64,000 nucleotides of DNA from Chrysomallon squamiferum (GCA_012295275.1 CM022678.1:12248329-12312328); one strand, 5' to 3'. Positions 50,398 through 62,300 are shown, numbered from the stretch's first letter. The notes: generated by a model not told the origin, from the sequence alone. Made by a program: numbers and translations.

Positions 50398-51890
50398 TGA
50401 TTCACTGAAACACACAGACGCAGAGCTAGCAGTCAGACAGATACACTGAAACATTGAGATAACCAGTACGAAAGACTCACTGAAAAATACACACAGAGCT
50501 AGCAGTCCGATACACACTGAAACATAAGGATAGAGTCAGACAGACACATGAAAAACGGAGACGCACAGCTAGCAGTCAGACAGACACACTGAAGCACACA
50601 GACGCAGAGATAGCAGTCAGACAGTCACACTGAAACATACAGACACACACACAGACGCAGAGCTAGCACAGACACACTGAAAATACGGAGACGCAGAGCT
50701 AGCAGTCAGACAGACACACTGAAGCACACAGACGCAGAGATAGCAGTCAGACAGTCACACTGAAACATACAGACGCATTGCTAGCAGTCAGACAGACACA
50801 GAGCTAGCAGTCAGACAGACACACTGAAACATACAGACACAGAGACAGCAGTCAGTCAGACACACTGAAACATGCAGACGCAGAGATAGCAGTCAGACAG
50901 TCACACTGAAACATACAGATGCAGAGATAGCAGTCAGACAGACACACTGAAACATATAGACGCAGAGATAGCAGTCAGACAGTCACACTGAAACATACAG
51001 ACGCAGAGATAGCAGTCAGACAGACACACTGAAACACACAGACGCAGAGCTAGCAGTCAGACAGACACACTGAAACATACAGACACAGAGATAGCAGTCA
51101 GACAGTCACACTGAAACATACAGACGCAGAGATAGCAGTCAGACGGACACACTGAAAAACACAGATGTAGAGATAGCAGTCAGACGGACACACTGAAACA
51201 CACAGACGTAGAGCTAGCAGTCAGACAGACACACTGAAACATACAGACACAGAGATAGCAGTCAGACAGACACACTGAAAAACACAGATGTAGAGATAGC
51301 AGTCAGACGGACACACTGAAACACACAGACGTAGAGCTAGCAGTCAGACAGACACACTGAAACATACAGACACAGAGATAGCAGTGAGACAGACACACTG
51401 AAACACACAGACGTAGAGCTAGCAGTCAGACAGACACACTGAAACATACAGACACAGAGATAGCAGTCAGACAGACACACTGAAACATACAGACACAGAG
51501 ATAGCAGTCAGACAGTCACACTGAAACATACAGACGCAGAGATAGCAGTCAGACGGACACACTGAAAAACACAGATGTAGAGATAGCAGTCAGACGGACA
51601 CACTGAAACACACAGACGTAGAGCTAGCAGTCAGACAGACACACTGAAACATACACAGAGATAGCAGTCAGACAGACACACTGAAACACACAGACGCAGA
51701 GCTAGCAGTGAGACAGACACACTGAAACACGTAGACGCAGAGATAGCAGTCAGACAGACTCATTGAAACACACAGACGCATAGCTAGCAGTCAGACAGAC
51801 ACACTGAAACATACAGACGCAGAAATAACCAGTACGACAGACGCACTGAAACACGAAGAGATAGCAGTCAGACAGACTCATTGAAACACA
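50398..51890 (-). repeat. Inverted arm of the minisatellite, about 41 bp units
   Basis: About 36 units with CACTGAAACATACAGACGCA and GAGATAGCAGTCAGACAGACA, the reverse complement of subfamily A. Only isolated units (near 50457 and 51824) carry the ATAACCAGTAC word of subfamily B. Short internal deletions are visible near 50660 and 50795. Confidence 0.96.
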
Positions 51891-52149
51891 TTATCATTAT
51901 CAAGAAAACACAAGAAGATAAACAAATGCTTGTATGCGTTCCATCCTCTGTTAGGTGAGGACAACAGTAAAATTGTTTTTAGTGATTCTAACAATGTGTT
52001 ACGATTGCTACTGATGCTGCTGTACTACAATTATTACTTCTACCATTACTCTTGCTATTACCATTCCGACGAAGGCTGGATTTTATTAATCATATTTCAT
52101 CAGCTTTCATTATTTATTTATTTACTTATTATTATTGTTGATGTTACTG

Positions 52150-52224
<75 letters not shown>

Positions 52225-52285
52225 ATTATTATTATTATTATTATCAGTTTCAGAATTCATTCTTTATTTCTGTCACCTGGTAACG
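51891..52285. repeat. Short unique stretch and (ATT)n tract
   Basis: Unrecognised AT-rich sequence to about 52150 is followed by about 31 ATT units (52152-52246, with one ATAATT break). The tract ends about 40 bases before the SLC16-like fragment. Confidence 0.85.
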
Positions 52286-53431
52286 TCCAGTGAGGTATTG
52301 TGGGATAGAACTGGAACGGGATTGGGTATGTTCTGTATGCCAGTGGTGAACCATTTTCTACTGGAGGAGTACGGGTGGAGGGGGACGTTTCTCTTCCTCA
52401 GTGGTTTTCTCTACAACATCTGTATGCTTGGAATGGTCACGCACACTTTTAAACACAAGTGTTTCCGTGTCGAACGCAAAGAAAAAATTACAGACTGTCG
52501 AAAAGCACAAGACGCGAAACAGTCTAGTGGAATTGAGGCGGAAGTAAGTTGTCATAGAGATCAGCAGAAGGAAAACGAGAATAATTTGACAGATTCTCGA
52601 TTTGTTCAAACAAAAAATATGGCGTTAAAGAGTCTAGTGAAATTCAAGCGGAAAAGAGTTGCATTGCAGAGCTGCAGGAGCATAGCGAGAAAAGAGTTAG
52701 TTAATTTGAAGCATATTGCAACATATTCTCAATAACATAATAACGCGAAAGATGACGTAAGACAGTCTGCAAGGGTTCAAAGATGTTGCCATGGAGACGA
52801 GACCAAATGTTGTGACGTTCAGCAAGATCAACCTGATAAAGACAAGAAAGTAGATTACAAACTTTTGAAAACTGACAATAACAAAGATGTTTTGAGAAGA
52901 TGACGTAAGACAGTCTGCAAGGGTTCAAAGATGTTGTCATGGAGACGAGACCAAATGTTGTGACGTTCAGCAAGATCAACCTGATAAAGACAAGAAAGTA
53001 GATTACAAACTTTTGAAAACTGACAATAACAAAGATGTTTTGAAAAGAGAACTTGATGCTGATTACGATGGTAAGAACAGAATTAATATTCAGACACTCT
53101 GTGTAAGTTACAGCAGTACAAGTGTGTCTCTGGGTGAAGTGATGAAACGAGAAGAAGATGAACCTGACACGAATAAACAAGACAAGAAAGAAAATAATTT
53201 TGACATCGAATAATCTCCATCATCAGCATTACACCAAACAGAGTAAAAAACTTTCTGACGGAACAAACAGAGGAGAAACACGAAGATACAATTTGCACGA
53301 AAGTCTGCTTTGAAGAGTCAAACAGGACGAGGACTGTGTATAGATATTTGGGCTTGAAGGTTTTCAAAAACATAAGATTTACCGTCTTTGTTTCACGGAA
53401 GTACCACGAACATGACAGGCTTCGACAGTAA
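52286..53431 (+). pseudogene. Monocarboxylate transporter (SLC16-type) fragment, disrupted
   Basis: A frame open from about 52250 encodes TGTGLGMFCMPVVNHFLLEE, then YGWRGTFLFLSGFLYNICML. This matches the transmembrane helix 5-6 region of SLC16 major-facilitator proteins, where the GWRG.FLILGG motif is typical. A long charged segment like the cytoplasmic loop between helices 6 and 7 follows. A TAA at 52733-52735 interrupts it, though the same frame continues beyond. A 148 bp tandem duplication (52751-53044) then shifts the frame by one. A further shift is needed to reach YLGLKVFKNIRFTVFVS (about 53338-53390), which looks like the start of helix 7. Helices 1-4 and 8-12 are not found nearby. I infer a decayed gene copy rather than a functional transporter; a split gene with distant exons is less likely. 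Confidence 0.55.
52751..53044 (+). repeat. 148 bp tandem duplication within the SLC16-like fragment
   Basis: Two adjacent copies start at 52751 and 52899 (GATGACGTAAGACAGTCTGC). They are nearly identical; the visible differences are GTTGCCATGG versus GTTGTCATGG and the final bases. A length of 148 is not a multiple of three. Confidence 0.95.
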
Positions 53432-54084
53432 GGCATGTCCGAACGACATTGTCTAGTAAACAGCTAGTCCGGTCTAGACATAACTGTTTCTGACTAGCCC
53501 GACTGGTCGTGTTAATAATGTATGAACGGTGAATTAATTTGCTATCCAGTGATCCTACAAATATTAATATATTCCATTTTCATTCATCAGAGGATTGACG
53601 AATTATTGAACTATCGACGCGGAAATCCCAGGTTCTATAATTAGATGTGACGTGACGTACAGTGGGCAGTGAATAACTAAACAATCCTGACTGTGCTAAC
53701 CGCTGACGGATATGGACATTTTTGTAGAGGCTGCATTCGTTACAACTCGGTAGATTTCGTACCTTTCGATGAAATAAAACCGTAGCGGAATGTGACGAGG
53801 TGTTCCGACTGACCGGAATCGACCGAGATTTGCTGAATATAGAGTGTGCGTATGCTAAATTTATTACGCATAAATCGTTGTCGTCAATACTATCTTTTTT
53901 CTTCTTCTTCATTTTGGTCCAATAAATCGAATAAGGCAATACAATACAAAACATACAATTGTGTACGTTCTTTGAATAAATATTTTCCAAGTTTTTCAAA
54001 AATACGACAATCGATTCCATTTTCGGGTTGTTTACATCCGGTTACGGTCGTAATCGAGCAGACAACGTAGACCTGTGTAAATAC
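53432..54084. other. Unassigned sequence of moderate GC
   Basis: GC and CpG are visibly higher than in the AT-rich intervals, as expected of formerly coding or mobile-element DNA. Neither strand gives a recognisable protein; the minus-strand frame 53580-54020 has no domain I can name. Confidence 0.4.
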
Positions 54085-54482
54085 AGGTTTTCACCAGACA
54101 AAGACCTGTCAGAAATTGATTTGTCCAAGAAAAGAAAGGGTAAGGCAGAATCTAAAGACAAATATGAAAAAGAAAAGTGAAAACGACAGTTCTGCCAGAA
54201 ATGGAAAGATGAGTTCTCGTGGCTTGACTACGATGAAGATATATGTTCTGCATCCCATGTAGAAAATGTGAAACTGTAGGGAGATTTGTCGAGAGTACAA
54301 ATAATCTTACATTTGATGCTATAAAAATCCACTCTGAATCCACATCACATACACAAAATAAACCAAATTTTGACATCAAACGTGGCAAGTCGTCAGGCAC
54401 AGTTTTCATAACGCACAATTCAATTGTTTCAGATTACAATGCATTGGAACTATGGTGGCATGGTGGGCGTGATCCCATGTAA
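54085..54482 (+). pseudogene. hAT-type zinc-finger fragment (ZNF862/KIAA1586-like), disrupted
   Basis: The first frame reads DLSEIDLSKKRKGKAESKDK..., a TGA at 54178-54180, then QKWKDEFSWLDYDED. A shift of frame at about 54240 gives MFCIPCRKCETVGRFVES, then TNNLTFDAIKIHSESTSH. The order W-K-D-E-F-x-W-L, CxxC, TNN, HxxxxxH is that of the N-terminal zinc finger of hAT-derived proteins such as ZNF862, KIAA1586 and C17orf113. Those proteins normally continue into a hAT transposase-like domain with a dimerisation region; none is seen here. The stop codon, the frame shift and the missing transposase core mean this copy is not functional. Confidence 0.55.
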
Positions 54483-55429
54483 TTGATGTAGATAAAAATA
54501 TCCAGTCTGTGTACAAAAGTGACTATTCAAACTCAAACTGAAACAGTCATCACAAACCATCAACTGCCATAGAGACAGTTTAGCTTATTCCAGGGTAATA
54601 ACACTACGAGCATTAACTTTTAATGTTAAAATATTGTTCTGTCATGAGTAAAATATACAACAATTGTTTTACAATACGATGTTTTTTAACAATGTTCTAT
54701 TCAAATATATTCTATTCATTGCTTAATTATTATATATACTATTCAAATATATTCTATTCATTGCTTAATTATTATATATACTATTCAAATAATATGCAAT
54801 ATGAAGCGAAGTTTAACAATATTAGCCCTGCTTAAGGTATATTTTGTCATTGAGCAGTTTGGTCTAGTTGATATTAGTTCAGGTCTAGTAACTTCTAAGA
54901 CATACTAGTCCAATGGTTTAAAAAAAATTAACGTCGAATCCTGCATGACAACAACAACAAAAACAACAATAATAATAACAGCAATAACAAGAACACTAAT
55001 AACAGTAACAACAGCATTAACAATAATAATAATTATTATAATGTTGATGTGCTTATTCTTTTTTCTTCTTTCACTTGCGACTTCTTCTTGTTTGTTTGTT
55101 TGTTTATTTATTTATTTATTATTTATTTATTAGTTGTTGCTTTTTTTAATCTAACAAACTTAAGAAACGATACAGATGTTTTCACATTATCTGTTTACAC
55201 ACAGATAACACATGTGATAATCATAATGTGATATATGTTTTATTATCTCAGATTTACACTATATCAGAACCATGTTATAAATTCTCTTTACATTCTCCAA
55301 ATCGATTACCAGAAAACTTACTATAATGTGGAGAGCATTCTTACTGTATTACAACTGTTATATTCTGTGAATTGTAGACTGGTGTGATAGTTATAATATC
55401 TGTTTTGTTACTATTAATAATAACATTGT
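54483..55429. other. AT-rich interval, no gene seen
   Basis: Contains a tandem duplication at 54697-54790, AAC/AAT-rich triplets at 54946-55040 and TTTA runs at 55095-55130. Nothing else is recognised. Confidence 0.6.
54697..54790. repeat. About 45 bp tandem duplication
   Basis: Two adjacent copies of a unit with ATTCTATTCATTGCTTAATT, then ATTATATATACTATTCAAAT. Confidence 0.85.
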
Positions 55430-56090
55430 CATGATGGTAGTAAAAGTAGTTTATATAACACAGTAGTATTCGTTGTGGTAGTAGTTGTAATATTAAAAGC
55501 AGTAGTAGTCGTAATTGTAGTTTGCAATAAGAAAAATAGTTTAATTATTAATATGATCTATGTTAATAATTACTGTAGTTGTTGTACGTGTACTTAGTAC
55601 TAATAATAGGAGTAGCTGTATTGATATGTGTAGCATTAAGAATAGCAGCAGCAACAATAGTAGTAACTATAGTGGTAGTTGTAGTAGTAGTCATGGTGGT
55701 ATTAGTACCTGCATTGGGAATAGCTTCAGTAGAAGAAATGTTGTACTCATTTGGGGGGGCCAGCGGACAACGTCGGAGATTCAGTAGCAGCAGCAGCAGC
55801 TGCACTTGAAATAATGTTAATAGTAGCAATAGCAGTAGAATAATAGAAGTAATAGTAGTAGTATTAATAGAAGTATTTGTAGTAATAGATCTAATAGGAA
55901 TAACAGTATTAATAGAAGTAATTATAGTAATAAATGTAGTGGTAGTAGTAATAATAACAGTAGTAGTGATGACAGTATATGTAGCTGCAATAGAAGTAAT
56001 GTAATAGTATTAACAGAAGTAATTGTAGTAATAGATGTAATAGTAGTACTCATAATAATTATAGTGATGTACTAGTAGTGGTAGTAGTAG
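55430..56090. repeat. Degenerate (GTA/TAG)n triplet-rich tract
   Basis: Imperfect GTA, TAG, AAT and GTG triplets extend over about 650 bases. Embedded at 55747-55778 is a GC-rich word that recurs at 56177-56207. Open frames here on both strands reflect the triplet bias. Confidence 0.75.
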
Positions 56091-56340
56091 GCCTTATCGC
56101 CATGTTTTTTGGCATCTCTTGCCGCTCTAAAGTTTGAGTCTTATCACGGTAATCATGTGGCCCTTCAGCGTGGTCTTCACTTGGGGGGTCAGCGGACAAC
56201 GTCGGAGGTACAGTGACAGTCAGTGGACATGACCACGTCACTGCCAAAGTAAAACGTCCGGCCATTACTGCGCATGTTCCGTTCATTATGCAAACTATAT
56301 CTAGCGAAGGACACATTTGCTACTCCATGACGTTTTGTTT
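56091..56340. other. GC-richer island, unrecognised
   Basis: About 250 bases with much higher GC than the surroundings. The minus strand is open for 85 codons (56059-56316), including TVPPTLSADPPSEDHAEGPH. I recognise no family; it may be a fragment of an exon or of a mobile element. Confidence 0.35.
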
Positions 56341-56611
56341 GGTGATGTTTGGCTTTGTTCTGGCCAAAGTAATATACTGCTGAATATAGATTATTCAAAT
56401 GTTTATTAAGTTGACTGAAATAATTTTATTATTTAGATATATAAATTAGTATTATTATTTTTATTTATATTAGTTTTCATTACAACAACAACAACAACAA
56501 CAATAATAATAATAATAATGAAATAACAATAACAATAACAATAACAATAACAATAATAAATGTTAAGCAAATAAACGTTCGACAATAGGATCTACATTAC
56601 TCCTTGCTCAC
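56341..56611. other. AT-rich stretch with AAC/AAT triplets
   Basis: A run of CAA, AAT and CAATAA units at 56483-56558 precedes the possible left end of the pogo-like element. No gene is seen. Confidence 0.6.
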
Positions 56612-58408
56612 GATATCGCGGTTTCAACGGTAACGCGGCATTTACATGTTTGCGGTTTAGCACGCGCAGCAACCGCTCGTGGCACGTTTATTAATAGAAA
56701 TGTGATGACAGACAACACGTTGTTTTGCCGGTGAATGACTTTGAAGGAATGTCAAAAGTTTGGGTTAGTATTCATAGCTTTACTGTTTGGTTATAAAATA
56801 TCAGAGATCATGATTTCACTGACGCCCCAGTGCTTATAAATAACCTTAGTACTTACTCATAACTTTGGTTTCATTCGATATATAATGATTATATATCTCT
56901 CGAATCTGACTAATATGATGAACAATTAAAAAATGAAACTAGAAGTTTGACAAGGCTTGGTAGACAAAACATTACAAGTCAGATTACAGTATGACAGAAA
57001 CAACCTTCAGCGTGCATATGAAGCAACATGTAGGGAACTTTCCGTATCAGGCTGCAAGAAAACATCATGTTCCTGAAATCTACACTAAGAGAGGGGAAAG
57101 TAGCATTAGGAATAAACAATAGCTTTCACAGTATATTCAGTAAAGATGAGGAGCAGACCCTAGTTAAGCATGTTGAATATATGGCTTCTATTTGCCGTGG
57201 GTTCAATAGAACTACAATTACAGATATGGCTAGAGGCTATGTACAGCCACTCGGAGAACGATTACAGTGAAACAAACAGTGCTGCTTTAAACATTCAGGG
57301 GGCCTGGTCTCAGGTTGTTGAAACCACAAAATATTTCTCTTGTTAGGGCAGAAGCCATATACTTCCAAGAGCTTTCTCAAATTATTTCTATTCGTGGTCT
57401 TGAAGACAAACAAGAAATGTTTTTTAAAAATTAATGAGACCGGAATTACTACCCAAAATTGTATGCTATAAAGATCATCTACAGTTACAATTATTGCTGG
57501 AGGAAATGATATTGGCAGTTGTATTCCGCCTTACGGTATTTTTGCTGGTAAACGGCGGATGAATGAGTTGCTAAATGGTGCTCCCCACCCCAGGATCAGC
57601 AGGTGAAATGAGTGAAAAAGGATGGTCAGATTAAATATTTAACACATATATTACTATGCATGAACAACCAGACTGAAGCGGTGACAACAAACAGTGAAGC
57701 ATGTGAGCAGTCTTTCCTTTCATGAGAAAACCATTATACGTGTAAAAAGGAAGCTTATAAGAAACTTTGTTACACCATATTTGTCAGGGAATTTGTCCAA
57801 AAAATGTAACACAGATATTCTGGAGTCTTCTGCCAAAAAAATCTGAAGTTGAAATTTACTCTGCACGTTCAAGGAAGTCAAAGACAATTGACAAGGATAC
57901 CAATGTACAAGGCTTACAGTCTGGTGGTAACATGCACAACTAAAAGGAAGCGGGGGGAGATAGGAAACTCAGGCATTCAAAGAAATTGAAAAGCGAAAGA
58001 TAGTTTACCGCATGACAGCGTATTCTCAGATGATGATGATGATGCTGTCTATATTCGCAGACAACCAATGCTAAGGGGATGCTGCAGCATTGTGAAATGG
58101 GCAAAATGCGATTTCTGTACTCACTGGACACACTTAATATACTGCTCTAAAGTCAGTGTGTTGAGGCTTGGTAGTATATTTAAATGCCCTTACTGTCTTG
58201 CAGAAAAATAATTATTATTTCCGACTTTTCCATTAGAAAATGTAAATATGTTACTATAACTGAAAAACGAAACATTTTAAGTTGACTCTTCTTCGTTCTT
58301 GTGTTGAAGTTTGTTTACTAGACATTACTACGAATGTGTTTATAAAAAGAGAAACGTTTGACCCGTACGGTCCACCGTATTGCAGCTTTTGCGATTTACC
58401 GCGATATC
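56612..58408 (+). mobile_element. Degenerate pogo-superfamily DNA transposon
   Basis: The word GATATCGCGGT at 56612-56622 recurs in inverted orientation at 58398-58408, flanking a broken transposase. These are plausible remnants of the terminal inverted repeats, although only 11 bases match and the true ends and TA target duplication were not established. Sequence around both ends is unusually CpG-rich for this window. The size, about 1.8-1.9 kb, is in keeping with a compact pogo/Tigger-type element. Confidence 0.55.
56985..58211 (+). pseudogene. Pogo-like transposase with PHD-like C-terminus, disrupted
   Basis: Pieces lie in the expected order but in different frames. First is a psq/CENP-B-type helix-turn-helix (YDRNNLQRAYEATCRELSV, then in another frame QAARKHHVPEIYTKRG). 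Next is an uninterrupted frame 57067-57267 (SKDEEQTLVKHVEYMASICR, then FNRTTITDMA). Part of the DDE_1 catalytic core follows, with AGGNDIGSCIPPYGIFAGKR near 57498-57557 and GSAGEMSEKGWS near 57595-57632. The C-terminus is a Cys/His cluster, CSIVKWAKCDFCTHWTH, then YCSKVSVLRLGSIFKCPYC (58084-58200), resembling a PHD finger. The family cuts and pastes DNA at TA sites. Several frameshifts and internal stops make this copy inactive. Confidence 0.65.
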
Positions 58409-59154
58409 TTAGTAACCTCGCTCGAACGGAAGTCAGTGCTTTCATCAACTGTTTTAATGTTTTAGCTGTATTTATTTGATAACACACTGGCAAGCACATT
58501 ATGCAGATATAGCAAAATTTGCAACCCGGGTATATTTACCTTCATATAATGTAAGTATATTTCTTTATTTCTTCAAACCAGTTAGGTATCGCGATCATCT
58601 TTGGTAATGAATACGATGCAGACGATAAGCTTTATGACAATCTGTTTAAAATAAAATTATTTTAATCTCATATCAGCGTTTATTGTGATAAAACACTACA
58701 GAATTGACTAAGAGATAAATCTAAAATTAACGTTATTACACAATTACTGATATTCATGATAAATGTGAAATTTTGAATTACCTGCATTACACAGATCTTA
58801 ACAAATTACTGTTTTCCAGCTCACTATCTATCGATCAGTGTCTAATTTAAATTTTAAAAAATTAACAAAAAGGAGCGTTTTCAAAATTATATTACACAAA
58901 CATATACAGTAAATACGTAGAAATGTGAATTGTCTATCATTATTTTTATATTAATAGTTCTGATAGTGAAGAACTGTCTTGATAATAGTGTGTTATTAAC
59001 CAGTTATTAATAGAACAGTTTAAGAAGAAACAGTATTCTAACATCATAGTATGGCTTGTTAGTAACACCTTTTTCAGTAGTAGTATAAGATAACATTAGT
59101 TGTAGTAGTAGTCATAGTGTAATGACACTTTTAGTAGTAAAGGTATAGTTACTG

Positions 59155-59185
<31 letters not shown>

Positions 59186-59499
59186 CATGTAAATTTGTGA
59201 GATTGTCTTTAATGAAGTATTAGTATAGTAGCAGTAACAGAAGTAATAATAATAATATTATCTACCTTAATAACAGTCTTAGTAAAACCCTAATGTAACA
59301 GTTTTAGTAGAACAGGTTATTCAGTGTATGTCATGTTTTTTCATTACCATTATTAGACATTCTGCATTACAAAGTTTTACAAGGCTGAAGATAAATCTGA
59401 TATTTAATTAGATACACAAGGTACTTAATTAGCTAATTACAAGTATTAGTAAAGCTGTCAACTTTTATTTTTTATGTTGACCTAATCAAGCAGTAGAAA
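58409..59499. other. AT-rich interval, no gene seen
   Basis: It contains TAGTAGTAG-like triplets near 59080-59135 and a (TA)n run at 59165-59185. No coding exon is recognised. Confidence 0.6.
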
Positions 59500-62300
59500 A
59501 TGAAATAAGAGGTTAGAGTATCTGAATCTAAAATAAGATAAGAAATGTCACAACTATCAGTTGATCTATCTTTCATTAATCAGTGGGTACAGCTAACAAT
59601 ACCAGCAATTTACAGGTAATGTTTAGAAGATGTGAGATTAAGGACATGGATGAGTAAAAGCATCAAGAGGTGTTACGTATATCTGTTTTCACAGAGAGGC
59701 TACATTTAATTACAAGCAAATTTCCATCATTTTTCAAGAAAAGGCCTTACTTCATTGCTCTTCTGTTACCTTTTGATTGATTAACTGAACTCCCTACTAA
59801 TCAAATTTACCAGCAGCTGACATTGCATTAAAGCAGGAGTGGCTGATACCAGTACAGATCTATGGACTGATGGGTTGCTGTACATAAAGTGTTTTGCAGA
59901 AACATGACATTGAATTTTTTTAATATGAATTGATTATTATCTCAAAATAGATGAATTGATGATTTGTTTTCTTTTCTGTTATAGGTATTTTTATTCTATT
60001 TTCAGCTTTTTGACTTGTATTATGGAATGTATTTGTTATAATAATTTTAACATATTGTCCTAAGTGTTTATAATGAACTAAATTTTGTTTCACAAAAGGC
60101 ATGGAATAGTTCTACAATTATCTGTGTAGACATTTTCTGAGAACATGAATGCTTGTAAATTAGGACGCTGATTAGACTATTTCACTGTTTTACCTTTTAT
60201 GTTACCTTTTATGTGATTAATTAACATATTGCATTTAGGAACACATTAAGATTTGTAATTACTTATGTTTGTCGCTAACAAATTTTGTACTTTCTTTGGC
60301 ATCTGCTTCACAAGCCCATTTCCTTAAATTTGTTAATTACCTGCCACACAAATTTGTCCCTGATTGGAGCTTTTGTCTGGTAAAATAAGTTTATCAATGA
60401 AACATGGTTTCTTGTTTGATGTCATTGTCAGTTCTTTTCACACTAATGTAACCACACGTGTTAACTTTGACAACAAAGGATGGTCTGGAGAAAAGACAGA
60501 TACTTGGCAGGCACTGTTGAAGCCTTATTTCAAAACATCAAGAAAACCAGTATTATCAGTAAGCTTACTGATGGCAGAAGGCTTTCTTTATTTATTTATT
60601 TTCAAAATGAAACAAATGAAAATTTTAAGTAAAAAAGGACAAAATATCTGAATATATAAAATATAATTGTTTTATAGGCATCTTGTTACTCCACCTATAT
60701 CATAAACAACTGTATCTTGATATAATTGTAACAAAATAATCACACTGTTTATACTCTCATATGGGAACAGGATGGACCCTGAAATTCCAGGCTACATTTT
60801 CAAAAAGAAATGATGCTGATTCTGGTGAACTTTTGGGGAACTTGTTTAAAACTACAAATACTGCCCCTTCAGCAGAACAACCAGAAATATACATAACATC
60901 AGAACTGGACACTGAACACCACAACTATTTGTATAAACATGCTGAAAGTATTTTACTTCAGAAACTATGGGAACAACCATTCCAAAATCTGTAGAGTGTT
61001 ATGAAACAAGCAGTAATGATGAAAATACTGAATTTTATTTCCTAAAAACCAGTTCAGACCTGAAATTATCTAAATGGTTCCATGACAGTAACAGATTCTG
61101 AATCATATTCTGAATGCTCAGATGCCACTTGAAAAACTGTAAACTGTTTATATTGTGCCTAACTGCAGCTTTTGATACTGAAGAATTTGATTTAACCAAT
61201 TTTGTGATTGGTATAATCACCAAAAAAGTAGAAAAAGTCTGCTATTTTTCAGCCACATTTATTGGTTTTACTAAATGCATTTAAGTAACAGAATGTGCAG
61301 AGTTTTATACAGAAAATAATCAAAACTGCATGTTCCTTGGTCAATTCGTCTTATTGCCATTTTACCAATGATCTTTACATCAATTTGGTACCCAAATTTG
61401 ACCTGTCTCATGAATTAATAGTCATTTACCAAATTAAGCATGGCCAGCAAACCAAAGAAGATTCTCCAGAATGGGTGACTATAATTTCATAGCCAGAAAC
61501 TGTAACCATTAGATTATGGTGTTAGTGACCTTTATGTTGAACGTATCATGCTTGGTTATAACATGCCTTTAATAAACGACATTATTAACAACCGGTCAGA
61601 TCTTTATATAAAGGTATTTTAGGCAAACAACATTCATAAAGACATCTTTGAGTTCATGAACATTTTATCAACATGGTAAAGATAACATTGTAAATAACAC
61701 TAGCTTCGGAAACATCGCCCCGGACATTGGAAATGGTCTGTGAAGAAGAACATTAAACACATTTGACATGACTTTGACTTGATGGTGTTTGATGTTCTTA
61801 GAATGTGCGTATTCACAAAAGGCATCATTTATAAATCATTGTTTAGTATGTATGTAAATGTTCTTGTACATTTGTAAATAAAGTCTATATTTGATATTAA
61901 ATGTTTTACGAGTTATGTATCAATAGTAATGCTATCAAATTACTGCATTTACTGTTAGTTGTGTGCTAAGGTTTTGTAATTGTTTATGGTTGTAACAAAC
62001 TATAAGTGCTATAGACTTTCATTAAAAATTACATTTTTTTTTTTTTTTTTTTTGTGTAACATTAAATATGAAATCACAAAATATTTCAGAAATATGATTC
62101 AAAGAACAAGATGCAGCTATGACATAAAACAACCAATATACTTCCTTAACTGGATGATGTGTGGCAGATGATATGTCTGATATGGAGACAAAGTCAAACA
62201 TCACTGGAAGCAAAATTGAAATGGTGGACATCAGCTCTGAACATAACTTTGAGTGCATAATTCTGAAGAAACAATGGATGTAACTGAAGGTAAAAAATGC
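59500..62300. other. Coding-like but unrecognised remnants
   Basis: Several plus-strand frames have non-repetitive, protein-like composition: near 59690-59760 (TERLHLITSKFPSFFKKRPY), 60364-60648 (TRVNFDNKGWSGEKTDTWQA), 60761-60991 (EIYITSELDTEHHNYLYKHA), and 61140-61260 in a frame broken by stops. They are collinear but interrupted by stops and shifts, which suggests an old mobile element or pseudogene. An AATAAA at 61877-61882 ends a T/A-rich stretch that could be its 3' end. I cannot assign a family, so no function is proposed. Confidence 0.35.

Noticed and set aside
48108-51890. Regular repeats that could suggest a CRISPR array
   Set aside because: Units are contiguous with no unique spacers, the host is an animal genome, and no cas-like gene is present. 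It is a minisatellite.
52701-53436. Minus-strand open frames of 117-159 codons
   Set aside because: They are shadows of the plus-strand SLC16-like fragment and its duplication, with no recognisable domain.
55560-55829. Overlapping open frames on both strands
   Set aside because: They result from GTA/TAG triplet bias; all encode Val, Ser or Thr runs.
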